In this document: piece by piece, positions 38,645 to 48,503 of the stretch
How the letters are laid out: each line of letters begins with the position of its first letter
Numbering within the stretch: position 1 is the stretch's first letter
Program-made: the position numbers and the translations under genes
Source: Nitratireductor sp. GISD-1A_MAKvit
GTDB taxonomy: Bacteria > Pseudomonadota > Alphaproteobacteria > Rhizobiales > Rhizobiaceae
Assembly (NCBI RefSeq): GCF_040819555.1
Contig: NZ_CP161920.1
Coordinates: forward strand, 3,657,001 to 3,721,000
Length of the DNA: 64,000 nt
Direction: 5' to 3'
The notes under the pieces: model-generated
Database searches by the model: none
Told to the model about the DNA's origin: nothing
What the model saw: only the letters and a program-made list of their open reading frames with translations

Positions 38645-39838
38645 TCAAGCCCCACGCATCGATTGCGTTTCCGCGCCACCCGCCGGAAGCGGCTTTCCGC
38701 GCGGTGGAAGCCCCACCAGAAGGCCGGTGCGCCCGGGCAGCAACTCGACCGCCATGGCGAACAGGAACGAGCCTGCAAACGTCGCCATCAGCACCAGCCC
38801 ATATTCCGCCCAGACCCCAAGCCCCAGCGGCAGCACATAATAGAGGGCCGCCACCACCACGGTCTGATGCACGATATAAAGCGGAAAGACCTTGCGATTA
38901 AGCCAGGAGACAACCGAACTCGGTGCATTCATATACTTCGCCGTAAACCCGCACAGCGCCAGGATCATCGTCCATGCCAGCGCCATCAGGAGCATCTTGA
39001 AGAGCGGCGTCATGGTTTCATAGTTGCCAATGAAAACACCGCCGGCCCCTGTCCATGAAAAGAGGTAGAGCGCTGCCGTCAGCCCTGCTGCCAGTCCGGC
39101 GCTATGCCACCGCAAGCCCACCACGGTCCCGATCAATGCCTGATGGTATCGGGCAAAGAGGAAACCAAGCCCGAACCAGCTCGCCCATACCGCAAACCAT
39201 GCACCATCATTGTAGAGCGCATTGGTCTGGCGCGGAAAGAAGGGCGACAGCACGAGATTGAGCACAAGCGGCAGAAGGAAAAGCAGGTAAACCCAGGAGG
39301 AGCCCGCCACCCGCTGGAACCAGTCGGTCACCGGTTTCATGAATGGCTGGTCGATCAGCCGGAACACCGGATAGCAGACGACGGTCATCACCAGCAGATA
39401 GGCGACGAACCACATATGCGCCCAGGTGAAGTTTCCCTCCGGATATTTGCCCTCGGTGAAATAGCGCGTGAGCCAGAAGGTCAGGAACGAGCCCTCATAG
39501 CCATTCTCATACATGCGCTCGTACCAGACCTGCGGCACGATGATGACGCACATGGCGAAGATCAGCGGCGGGAATAGCCGCATGAACCGGCCTTTCAGGA
39601 AGCCGAGATCATGGCTCCGCCGATAGACGAACCACGTCCCCATGCCTGACACGAAGAAGAGTAGCGCCAGCCGCCAGGCGCGGGGGAATTTCATGATGAG
39701 CGAAAGCGTGGCACTGCCTTCCGGCGCTTCGATCAGCCATTTCATGTCGGGAAAGAAAGCCACTGATGCATGGTAAGCGATCAGCAACATGAATGCGCAA
39801 ACACGCAGGAAATCGATGTAATAAAGCCGTTGCTGCAT
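38645..39838 (-). CDS. Acyltransferase family (acyltransferase 3) membrane protein
   Basis: A 397-residue protein with about ten membrane helices of the acyltransferase-3 type, which transfers acyl groups to sugars in surface polysaccharides or glycans. The N-terminal YYIDFLRVCAFMLLIAYHA contains the catalytic His of this family near its start. GGGGAGAAGC precedes the ATG at 39838. The substrate cannot be told. It sits between trpS and murJ, suggesting a cell-envelope role. Confidence 0.88.
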   Translation of the reverse strand: MQQRLYYIDFLRVCAFMLLIAYHASVAFFPDMKWLIEAPEGSATLSLIMKFPRAWRLALLFFVSGMGTWFVYRRSHDLGFLKGRFMRLFPPLIFAMCVIIVPQVWYERMYENGYEGSFLTFWLTRYFTEGKYPEGNFTWAHMWFVAYLLVMTVVCYPVFRLIDQPFMKPVTDWFQRVAGSSWVYLLFLLPLVLNLVLSPFFPRQTNALYNDGAWFAVWASWFGLGFLFARYHQALIGTVVGLRWHSAGLAAGLTAALYLFSWTGAGGVFIGNYETMTPLFKMLLMALAWTMILALCGFTAKYMNAPSSVVSWLNRKVFPLYIVHQTVVVAALYYVLPLGLGVWAEYGLVLMATFAGSFLFAMAVELLPGRTGLLVGLPPRGKPLPAGGAETQSMRGA

Positions 39839-39906
39839 GCTTCTCCCCGCCGAAATTGCGAAGGGCACGCTACCAGCAGCGTCTTCGCATTCGGTTAATG
39901 GGAGAC

Positions 39907-41469
39907 TTATCTGCCTCGCCTGCGCCGGACACGCGCCAACTCCGCCCGGTCGATGCCGCCGGTGGCAAGTGCCACACCAAAATAAGCGATGGCCGCCAGC
40001 GCGACGATTAGGGCAACCGCAAGAACACGCACAACCAGAAGCTCATGTCCGACAAATTGCGGCAGAGCCCAAAGCAGGCCCATGACGACAGCGCCCATTA
40101 CGGCGCTCGCAAGCAGCATGAAGGCGATGCGCCGCAGGGTAAGCGTCGAGGGGCGGAAATCACCTCGCCGCCAGAGCGTGGTTGCCAGCAGCAGCACATT
40201 GACCCAGGCGGAAATCGAGGTGGCAGCAGCAATGGCCACATGACCATATCGGGGGAAAAACATCAGGCTCAGGCCGATATTCACCACCACCGTTACCAGC
40301 GAGAACCACATCGGCGTTTTCATGTCTTCGCGCGCGAAGAAGGCCGGCTGAAACACCTTGGTCAGCACATAGGCCGGCAGGCCGCTCGCGAAGGCTGCGA
40401 GAGCAGCCGCCGTCATCGCCGTATCAAGCGCCGTGAACTGGCCACGTTCGTAGAGGATCGCGACGATGGGGGCCGGCATCACCATGAGCCCTACGGCGGC
40501 CGGCAGCGTGAGCCCCAGAGCGAATTCCATGGAGCGGTTCTGCAGATGCTGCGCGTCGGCGTGTTCCCCCGCCTTCAGCGCGCGGGAGAGCTCCGGCAGA
40601 AGCACCACGCCCACGGCGATGCCGATCACACCGAGCGGTAGCTGGTTGATGCGGTCGGCGAAGTTGAGAAGGCCGATGGCATTGTCCTGCGTGGAGGCAA
40701 TGATCTGCCCCACAAGAAGATTGATCTGCATGATGCCCCCCGTCAACAAGGCCGGGGCCATCAGGACGAGCAGGCGTTTGACGCCCGGTGTCAGCCGGGG
40801 CACGCGCAGCCGCATGGAGAAACCCGCGTGACGCGCGCCCTGTATCAGGAAAAAGAGCTGCGCCAGACCGGAAGCAAACACACCCCAGGCAAGCCAGATT
40901 CCCGTCTGGCGTGGATCGAACTCCCCTAGGAGTGCGACAAGCAGAACGCCGATCAGGATGACGTTGAGAAGCGTCGGCACCAGTGCCGCCAGGAAATAGT
41001 GGCGCATCGCATTCAGAATGCCGGAGAACATGGCGACCAGCGACATGCAAAACAGATAGGGGAACATGATCCGCGTCATGATCACCGTCAGGTCGAATTT
41101 CTCCGGCGTGTCGGCAAAGCCCGGGGCGATGATGGTGGAGACCAGAAACGGCATGGCGAGCATGGCCGCGGCAGACAGCGCCAGAAGCACCGTGATCAGA
41201 ACGGCAAGCACATTTTCGCCAAAGCGCCGCGCCGCCTCGATGCCGCCGCCCTCCATCTCCTTGGCAAACAACGGAATGAAGGCGGTGTTGAACGCACCTT
41301 CAGCAAACAATCGCCGGAAGAGATTCGGGAAACGGAACGCGGCGTAGAAAGCGTCCGTAACCGGGCCTACGCCGATGGCGGCAGCAATAAGGGCCTCGCG
41401 CGCAAAACCGAGAATGCGGCTTGCCATGGTGGCGCTGCCGACACTGGCGAATTTTCCGATGAGACTCAT
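39907..41469 (-). CDS. murJ: Lipid II flippase MurJ
   Basis: A 520-residue polytopic protein of the MviN/MurJ family, which flips the peptidoglycan precursor lipid II across the inner membrane. The start SLIGKFASVGSATMASRILGFAREA and the following FYAAFRFPNLFRRLFAEGAF are hallmarks of the family. The ATG at 41469 is preferred to an extension to 41526. The gene is downstream of glnD in the same orientation, the usual rhizobial order. Confidence 0.95.
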   Translation of the reverse strand: MSLIGKFASVGSATMASRILGFAREALIAAAIGVGPVTDAFYAAFRFPNLFRRLFAEGAFNTAFIPLFAKEMEGGGIEAARRFGENVLAVLITVLLALSAAAMLAMPFLVSTIIAPGFADTPEKFDLTVIMTRIMFPYLFCMSLVAMFSGILNAMRHYFLAALVPTLLNVILIGVLLVALLGEFDPRQTGIWLAWGVFASGLAQLFFLIQGARHAGFSMRLRVPRLTPGVKRLLVLMAPALLTGGIMQINLLVGQIIASTQDNAIGLLNFADRINQLPLGVIGIAVGVVLLPELSRALKAGEHADAQHLQNRSMEFALGLTLPAAVGLMVMPAPIVAILYERGQFTALDTAMTAAALAAFASGLPAYVLTKVFQPAFFAREDMKTPMWFSLVTVVVNIGLSLMFFPRYGHVAIAAATSISAWVNVLLLATTLWRRGDFRPSTLTLRRIAFMLLASAVMGAVVMGLLWALPQFVGHELLVVRVLAVALIVALAAIAYFGVALATGGIDRAELARVRRRRGR

Positions 41470-41540
41470 GGGTGGGAAGACCTGAAATTGGGGGCGGGAT
41501 GGCGGCGACAATCCATAGAATTGCAACGCTGAGATGCTCT

Positions 41541-41669
41541 GGCATGGATCCTCGGGTCAAGCCCGATGATGACGAACTCAATGGTAACCCTGAGCGCCCC
41601 GAGACAAGCTAGCAAGCGGACAACATTCCCCGTCGTCATCCTCGGGCTTGACCCGAGGACCCATGCCGG
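41541..41669. repeat. Inverted pair of dispersed palindromic repeats between murJ and glnD
   Basis: Two copies of a short palindromic element, 41541-41574 and 41636-41669, face each other. Both contain GGCATGG, a TCGGGTCAAGCCCGA core and GATGACGA, in opposite senses. The same element recurs at 53.6-54.0 kb. It resembles a REP-type intergenic element; function unknown. Confidence 0.7.
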
Positions 41670-41719
41670 AACGATTTTCCCTCCGCTACCTCGCAAAACA
41701 TCATCCACCGCCACCATGC

Positions 41720-44518
41720 TCATTCGGCAGCCGCCCGCGATTTGCCTCTGGCCGGTCGCTCAACACCGCTTTCCAGCGTTTTCAAGAGAGCCTTGCGAAT
41801 GGCATCCAGCCGGTCGGTGCTGACGATCTTCTGCCCGGTGAGGTCCGTCACGTAGAAGGTGTCGATCACCTTCTCGCCAAAGGTGGTGATGTGTGCGGAA
41901 GCAATGTCGAGCGAAAGATCGGAGAGCGTTTCGGTCACCTCCGAAAGAAGACCCGGACGGTCGAGCCCCTTGACCTCGATGACAGAGAAGCGGTTCGACA
42001 GCGTGTTGCCAATCTCCACGCGCGGTTCGACACGGAAGGCGCGGGTGCCGCGGCGCGGCTTGGCGCGCTTTTCGATCATGTCGGGCAGATAGGATTTGCC
42101 CGAGAGCACATCTTCGATAAGCCTGCGCACGCTTTCGGCGCGGCGGCGCTCATCAGCATCGAAATCGAATTCGCGGTTGATCAGGATCGTGTCGAGCGCG
42201 CGGCCATGGGTGGTGGTGAAGATCTGCGCATCAACAATGTTCGCACCCGCTGCCGAACAGGCGCCGGCGATGATCGACAGGAGACGCGGATGGTCGGGCG
42301 CGAAAACCGTGATCTCTGTCACCGCCTCGAATGTGTGGGGTTTCACCATTGTTGCCAGCGGGCGCTCTTCCCTGTCGGCTTCGCGAATAAAGTCCGCATG
42401 ACGGATCTGATCTTCCAGATCGACGGCCAGTAAATAGGCTGAGTAATGGAGCTCGAGGTAGTCCTCGATATCTTCGTTCGGCCAGCCATGCTCCGACAGC
42501 GCCGCCGCCAGCCGCTGGCGTGCCTCGTCCGCACGGGTAGAGCGCGGCGCTTCGGAAAAGCCGCCGGTCAGAAGCACTTCGGTCTCATAATAAAGCGTGC
42601 GCAGGAGCTGACCCTTCCAGCCGTTCCACACGCCCGGCCCTACCCCGCGAATGTCGCAGACGGTCAACACCAGAAGCAGCTTCAGCCGCTCAACGGACTG
42701 CACCATGTCGGCGAAATCCTGGATCGTCTTGCGGTCGTTCAGATCACGCGTCTGGGCGATCATCGACATGTCGAGGTGATGCTCGACCAGCCAGGCGATC
42801 ATCTCCGTTTCCTTCGCGTCGAAGCCCATATGCGGGCAAAGCCTGCGAGCGATCCTCGCCCCCGCCGTGGAATGATCTTCCGGTCTGCCCTTGGCAATGT
42901 CGTGCAGGAGCACCGTGGTGTAGAGCACTTCGCGCCACGGTTTCAGCGATGGCATCAGTGAATGAGATAGCGGATGCAGCTTCTCGCCATCGCCATGCTC
43001 GATTTCCGATAGCACGCCGATGCAGCGGATCAGATGCTCATCGACCGTATAGTGGTGGTACATGTTGAACTGCATCATCGCCACGATTTTGTTGAAATCG
43101 GGGATGAGTTTGCCCAGAACACCGGCCTCGTTCATGCGGCGCATGTTGAGGGCGGGATCGCGGTCGGATGTCAGCACATCCATGAAGAGGCGGTTTGCCT
43201 CCTTGTCGCGGCGCAGATTGCGATCGATCAGCTTGAGCGAACGGGTCAGGAGCTTCAGCGCCTCGGGGTGATATTCGAGCCCGTGCCGGTCTGCGAACCA
43301 GAAAAGCCGCAACAGGTTCACCGGATCCCGCTCGAACACACCTTCGTCCGCCACGTTGATGCGGTGATTGTCGACGATGAAATCGCTGGTGCCTGCAAGT
43401 TTTCTGCGGCGGCGCGAAAAGTTCATGAAGAAGCGGTTGAAGCCGGGCACATGCTTGCCCTGCTCTTCCTCAAGGGCCGCACAGAAGATGCGGGTCAGGT
43501 CGCCCACACCCTTGGCGGTCAGGAAGTAGTGTTTCATGAAGCGCTCGACCGCCGAGAGGCCCGGATGGCTCGTATAGCCTAGCCGCTCTGCAATATCGCG
43601 CTGGATATCGAAATGCAGTCGCTCCTCCGCCTTTCCGGTAAGAAAGTGCATGTGGCAGCGCACCGCCCAGAGAAAATCCTCCGCCTTGCGGAACTGCAGA
43701 TATTCCTTGCGCGTGAAGACTCCCTGCCCCACCAGATCTTCCGCGCGGCGCACGCGGTAGAAATATTTTCCGATCCAGAACAAGGTGTGCAGATCGCGCA
43801 GGCCGCCCTTGCCGTCCTTCACATTGGGTTCCACCAGATAGCGGCTCTCGCCCGCCTTGGCATGACGCAGGTCGCGCTCGGCAAGCTTGGCCTGGCTGTA
43901 TTCCGCGCCCGTATCCTTGACCACTTCCTCATCGAAGCGCTCGACCATCTCCTCGTAGAGAGGCTTCTCGCCGCAGATGAAGCGCGCCTCAAGCACGGCC
44001 GTCCGGATCGTCATGTCGGTGCGCGCCTGGCGGATGCACTCGTCGATGTTGCGGGTGGCGTGGCCAACCTTCAGCCCCATGTCCCACAGCATGTAGAGCA
44101 CGTATTCCACGATCTGCTCACCCCAGGGCGTCTGCTTGTAGGGGAGCAGGAAGAGGAGATCGATGTCGGAGCCGGGCGCCAGCGTGCCGCGCCCATAGCC
44201 GCCGACGGCGACAATCGCCAGCCGCTCGGCCGATGACGGGTTCTGTGTCGGGTAGACATAGGTTGCCGCAAAATGCTGAACCTCGGTGATGATCACGTCC
44301 ATGAGATGCGAGAGCCGCGCCGCGCAGGCCGTGCCACCTCCATCGTTCATCAGCATGGTTTCGGCGGTTTTGCGGCCGTCCGCGATGCGCTCCTTCAGCG
44401 CTTTCATCACGCTTGTGCGCAGTTCTGAGCCGCTCGACTTTTCGGCATAACCTGCGAGCTCGGCGCGCAGGTCTGCGCCGTCTATGATCTGGTCGAGCTT
44501 GAGTGGAACCTTGGCCAT
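41720..44518 (-). CDS. glnD: Bifunctional [protein-PII] uridylyltransferase / uridylyl-removing enzyme GlnD
   Basis: A 932-residue sensor of glutamine that adds UMP to PII proteins or removes it, controlling nitrogen assimilation. The nucleotidyltransferase motif [17 protein letters not shown] is near the N-terminus, followed by the HD hydrolase segment ([14 protein letters not shown]) and two C-terminal ACT domains that bind glutamine. Full length and intact. It diverges from the Rsm22 gene at 44653 and is followed by murJ. Confidence 0.97.
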   Translation of the reverse strand: MAKVPLKLDQIIDGADLRAELAGYAEKSSGSELRTSVMKALKERIADGRKTAETMLMNDGGGTACAARLSHLMDVIITEVQHFAATYVYPTQNPSSAERLAIVAVGGYGRGTLAPGSDIDLLFLLPYKQTPWGEQIVEYVLYMLWDMGLKVGHATRNIDECIRQARTDMTIRTAVLEARFICGEKPLYEEMVERFDEEVVKDTGAEYSQAKLAERDLRHAKAGESRYLVEPNVKDGKGGLRDLHTLFWIGKYFYRVRRAEDLVGQGVFTRKEYLQFRKAEDFLWAVRCHMHFLTGKAEERLHFDIQRDIAERLGYTSHPGLSAVERFMKHYFLTAKGVGDLTRIFCAALEEEQGKHVPGFNRFFMNFSRRRRKLAGTSDFIVDNHRINVADEGVFERDPVNLLRLFWFADRHGLEYHPEALKLLTRSLKLIDRNLRRDKEANRLFMDVLTSDRDPALNMRRMNEAGVLGKLIPDFNKIVAMMQFNMYHHYTVDEHLIRCIGVLSEIEHGDGEKLHPLSHSLMPSLKPWREVLYTTVLLHDIAKGRPEDHSTAGARIARRLCPHMGFDAKETEMIAWLVEHHLDMSMIAQTRDLNDRKTIQDFADMVQSVERLKLLLVLTVCDIRGVGPGVWNGWKGQLLRTLYYETEVLLTGGFSEAPRSTRADEARQRLAAALSEHGWPNEDIEDYLELHYSAYLLAVDLEDQIRHADFIREADREERPLATMVKPHTFEAVTEITVFAPDHPRLLSIIAGACSAAGANIVDAQIFTTTHGRALDTILINREFDFDADERRRAESVRRLIEDVLSGKSYLPDMIEKRAKPRRGTRAFRVEPRVEIGNTLSNRFSVIEVKGLDRPGLLSEVTETLSDLSLDIASAHITTFGEKVIDTFYVTDLTGQKIVSTDRLDAIRKALLKTLESGVERPARGKSRAAAE

Positions 44519-44652
44519 GAGTTTCCCGAATTGGCGGCGCTGTATAGCGTGTTTTCGCGCGCTGCGAAACGGCTGTCAAAAACTGCGGTTGCGGGTTTTA
44601 CCGCCTGCCGCTATGTCGCAGCCGTTTCGCACATCAAGCACACGGGTTTCAA

Positions 44653-45612
44653 ATGGAGCTTCCCGCACCGCTGCGCCAGGCAGTCGACGCGTTTCTGGAA
44701 GGCACGCCGCTTTCCGAGATTCAGGATGCCGCGCGGCGCCTCTCAGAACGCTACCGTGCTGAAACCCGCGACGGCGCCCTGCATGTGGGCGACGCGCTGG
44801 CGGCAAAAGCCTATCTGGCAACGCGCCTGCCCGCCACCTATGCCGCCATACGCCAGTGCCTTTCGGAAACGGCGGCCCGGCGTCGGGATCTTGCGCCATC
44901 GCGCATGCTCGATGTGGGCGCAGGCCCCGGCACCGCGCTTTGGGCGGCCCGCGCGGAATGGCCCGAGCTCGATACCGCAACGCTGGTCGAAACGAGCGCT
45001 GCCATGCGCGAGACCGGCGCGAGGCTTGCTGAAGCTCTTCCCGTGGAAGCCAGGTGGCATGCGGCAAGCATCGAAGACGGTCTTGCCGATATCGCACCCG
45101 CCGACCTCGTGACGCTCTGCTATGTTCTGGACGAGCTCGCTCCGGCGGTACGCGATACTCTGATCGACCGCCTCTGGGCGCTGACGGTCGACACGCTGGT
45201 GATCGTTGAACCCGGAACCCCTGCCGGATGGCAGCGCATTCTCGCCGCGCGCGACCGGCTCATCGCCCTTGGCGGGCACATTCTCGCCCCCTGCCCGCAT
45301 CACGCGCCCTGCCCGGTGGCAGCGCCCGACTGGTGTCATTTTTCGCGCCGCGTCGCCCGCTCGCGCCTGCACCGCACCGCCAAGGGCGGCGAGGTGCCGT
45401 GGGAGGACGAGAAGTTCAGCTATCTGGCGGTTTCACGCCATGCCCCTGACGACCGCCTCGACCGCGTGCTTGCCCCGCCGAAGACGGCCAGTGGCATGGT
45501 GCGCCTGAAACTGTGCACCAGCGATGGCGCGCTGGACGAACGCCTTGTCACCCGTCGCGAAGGCCGCACCTTCAAGGCCGCCCGCAAGGCCGACTGGGGT
45601 GACGCGCTTTAA
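44653..45612 (+). CDS. Small ribosomal subunit Rsm22 family methyltransferase-like protein
   Basis: A 319-residue Rossmann-fold protein of the Rsm22/METTL17 family, related to mitochondrial ribosome assembly factors. The SAM-binding motif LDVGAGPGTALWA is present, and the C-terminal part has the cysteine cluster CPHHAPCP and DWCHF that binds an iron-sulfur cluster in the family. Probably an assembly factor of the small ribosomal subunit. The RNA target is unknown. It is divergent from glnD and converges on mutS. Confidence 0.85.
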   Translation: MELPAPLRQAVDAFLEGTPLSEIQDAARRLSERYRAETRDGALHVGDALAAKAYLATRLPATYAAIRQCLSETAARRRDLAPSRMLDVGAGPGTALWAARAEWPELDTATLVETSAAMRETGARLAEALPVEARWHAASIEDGLADIAPADLVTLCYVLDELAPAVRDTLIDRLWALTVDTLVIVEPGTPAGWQRILAARDRLIALGGHILAPCPHHAPCPVAAPDWCHFSRRVARSRLHRTAKGGEVPWEDEKFSYLAVSRHAPDDRLDRVLAPPKTASGMVRLKLCTSDGALDERLVTRREGRTFKAARKADWGDAL

Positions 45613-45627
45613 GTCACCACGCGCAGC

Positions 45628-48337
45628 CTATTTCTCCGCCGCAAGCTGCTTCAGACGATAAAGCGTCTCCAGCGCCTCGCGCGGCGTCAGATCATCGGGG
45701 TTGATCGCCAGCAGTTCCTCGCCGACGCGATCAGTCGTCTGCGGCGCTTTCGCATCCTGCTTCGCCGCCACCGAGAAGAGCGGCAAATCGTCGATCAGCT
45801 TCGAGGCCTTGCCGGAGGTCTCGCCCTCTTCGAGCTGCTGAAGCACTTCGCGCGCCCGCTCCACCACCGCATGCGGCAGGCCGGCAAGGCGCGCCACCTG
45901 CACACCATAGGAACGGTCGGCCGCGCCGCGCCCCACCTCGTGCAGGAACACCACATCGCCCTCGAATTCCTTCACCCGCATGGTGACGTTGGACAAGCGC
46001 CCGAGTTTTTCGGAAAGCGCAGTCATCTCGTGGAAATGAGTGGCGAAGAGCGCGCGGCAGCGGTTTTGTTCATGCAGATATTCCACCGCTGCCCAGGCGA
46101 TGGAGAGGCCGTCGAAAGTGGCCGTTCCCCGGCCGATCTCATCGAGGATCACCAGTGCGCGCGGGCCCGCCTGATTGAGGATCGCCGCCGTCTCCACCAT
46201 CTCGACCATGAAGGTCGAGCGGCCCCGCGCCAGATCGTCGGATGCGCCAACCCGACTGAAGAGCCTGTCTACCACGCCGATGCGGGCAACGGATGCGGGC
46301 ACGAAGGAGCCCATCTGCGCCATCACCGCTATCAGCGCGTTCTGGCGCAAGAAGGTCGATTTACCGCCCATATTCGGGCCGGTCAGAAGCCAGATCGCAC
46401 CTGCCTGTTCCTTGTCAGTGGGCGAGAGATCGCAATCATTGGCGACGAAGGGTTCGGCCAGTTGTTTGCGCAGCGCCTGCTCGACCACCGGATGCCGTCC
46501 ACCCTCGATATGGAAGTCGAGACTGTCATCCACCTGCGGGCGGCAGTAGTTTTCCGCCTCTGCCAATTCGGCAAGTGCGGCCGAAACGTCGAGCACCGCC
46601 AGCGCATCGGCGGCAGCGCGAATACGGTCGGCAGAAGAAACGGCTTCCGACAGCAGTTGATCGAATACACCAAGCTCGATCTGCAGGGCGCGGTCGGCGG
46701 CATTGGCGATTTTCGTTTCCAGTTCCGCCAGCTCTGTCGTGGTGAAGCGCATGGCGTTGGCCATGGTCTGGCGATGCATGAAGCGCGCCTTCGCCTCGTC
46801 CGTGCCGGTCATCACGCCGGCATTGTTGGCCGTGACCTCGATATAGTAACCAAGCACATTGTTGTGCCGGATCTTGAGCGACTTGACGCCCGTCTCCTCG
46901 GCAAGCTGCCGCTCCATTTCGGCGATCACCCGGCGCGACTGGTCGCGCAGCGCGCGCATTTCATCGAGCTCTTCATTGTAGCCGGCGCGGATGAAGCCGC
47001 CATCGCGCTTCAAGAGCGGCAGTTCATCGGCGAGCGCCCGCGAAAGATGCGCCGCAAACTCGATGGGCAGGCCCGCAATGCCAGAAAGCGCCCCGGAAAT
47101 TTCTGAAGGCGCTTCCTTGCCCTGAAGCAATTCAGCCACGCCATGCGCCGCCTCAAAGCCGGAGGCAAGCGCGCCCAGATCGCGCGGGCCGCCACGGTTG
47201 AGCGCCAGACGCGAGAGCGCGCGGGCAATGTCCGGCACACCTTTCAACAGCCGGCGCATATCCTCACGCAGGCCCGGCTCGCCAAGAAAGAACGACACCG
47301 CATCGAGCCGCGCGCCAATCGCCTCCGGATCGGTGAGCGGCGACATGAGCCGTTCGAAGAGAAGCCGGCTGCCCGCGCCCGTCACCGTGCGGTCGATGGC
47401 CTTGGCAAGGCTGCCATCGCGGCTGCCCGAAAGCGTGCGGCCAAGCTCCAGATTGGCGCGGGTGGCCGGATCGATGAAGAGGCTCGCGCCCTCGTCGTCC
47501 CGCTCGGGACGGCCAAGCGGCGGGCGTTCAGCCTTCTGCGTCTTCTCCACATAGGCGACCGCGCCGGAGATGGCCGAAAGCTCGGCACGCGAATAGCGGC
47601 CAAAGCCTTCCAGCGTTGCCACGCCATAAAAGCGTGTCAGGCGCATTTCGGCAGAAGCAGAATCGAACAGGTTGGCCGGCTGCGGATTGGCCACCCGGCC
47701 CAGCACATCGAAGGTCGGGCGGAAGGCTTCGTCATAATAGACGGCCTCGGGCACGATCAGCTCACGCGGATCGATGCGCAGCACATCGGCCAGTAGCCTG
47801 TCGGGGCCGCGTGGGTGCGACGCGAAACGCGCCGGTGGAAATGTCGATCCAGGCAAGCGCAAGGCTCTCATCCCCGCCCTTTACCCGGCCAAGCGCCATC
47901 AGGTAGTTGGCCTCGGATGGATCGAGCAGCTTTTCCTCGGTGATGGTGCCGGGCGTGACCAGCCGGATCACGTCGCGCCGCACCACGGATTTCGAGCCGC
48001 GCTTCTTGGCCTCCGCCGGGTCTTCCATCTGCTCGCAGACGGCGACGCGATGGCCAAGGCCGATCAGCTTCTGCAGATAATCGTCAGCGGCGTGCACCGG
48101 AACGCCGCACATGGGAATGTCGTCGCCCTGGTGCTTGCCGCGCTTGGTGAGCGTGATGCCCAGCGCCCGACTTGCCACTTCCGCATCATCGAAGAACAGC
48201 TCGTAGAAATCGCCCATCCGATAGAACAGGAGCGAATCGGGATTGGCCATCTTGATTTCGATATATTGCGCCATCATGGGCGTTGCCCCGGCGGCGGCCT
48301 GCATTGCCTTTTGGCGCATCGGCGTTTCGTCGTTCAA
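45628..48337 (-). CDS. mutS: DNA mismatch repair protein MutS (frameshifted as written)
   Basis: The mismatch recognition ATPase, 902 residues after removing one base from the GGGG at 47803-47806. The first part (to RVAPTRP) then joins [21 protein letters not shown]. The mismatch-wedge motif FYE is in MGDFYELFF, Walker A is GPNMGGKST, and the ATPase segment is [15 protein letters not shown]. The TTG at 48337 has GGGGGAG upstream; an ATG 18 bases in is the alternative. MutS is not essential, so a true lesion would be possible, but the shift follows the window-wide pattern. Confidence 0.93.
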
Positions 48338-48503
48338 GGAGGGCTCCCCCGGCCTTTGTATTGGCTTTGTACTGGCTTCAAATCAATAGCTTCAATCTGC
48401 TTGGCCATTTACTGGGCAAAAGTGTAGCCTTATGCACCCGTCACTGGCAAAACTCCACAGAAAGCACAAGCCAGAGCCCGTCTTCCGGAGGAAACAAGCC
48501 GAC

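Noticed and set aside
41541..41669. The facing repeats as insertion-sequence ends
   Set aside because: Only about 60 bases lie between them, with no transposase or target duplication.
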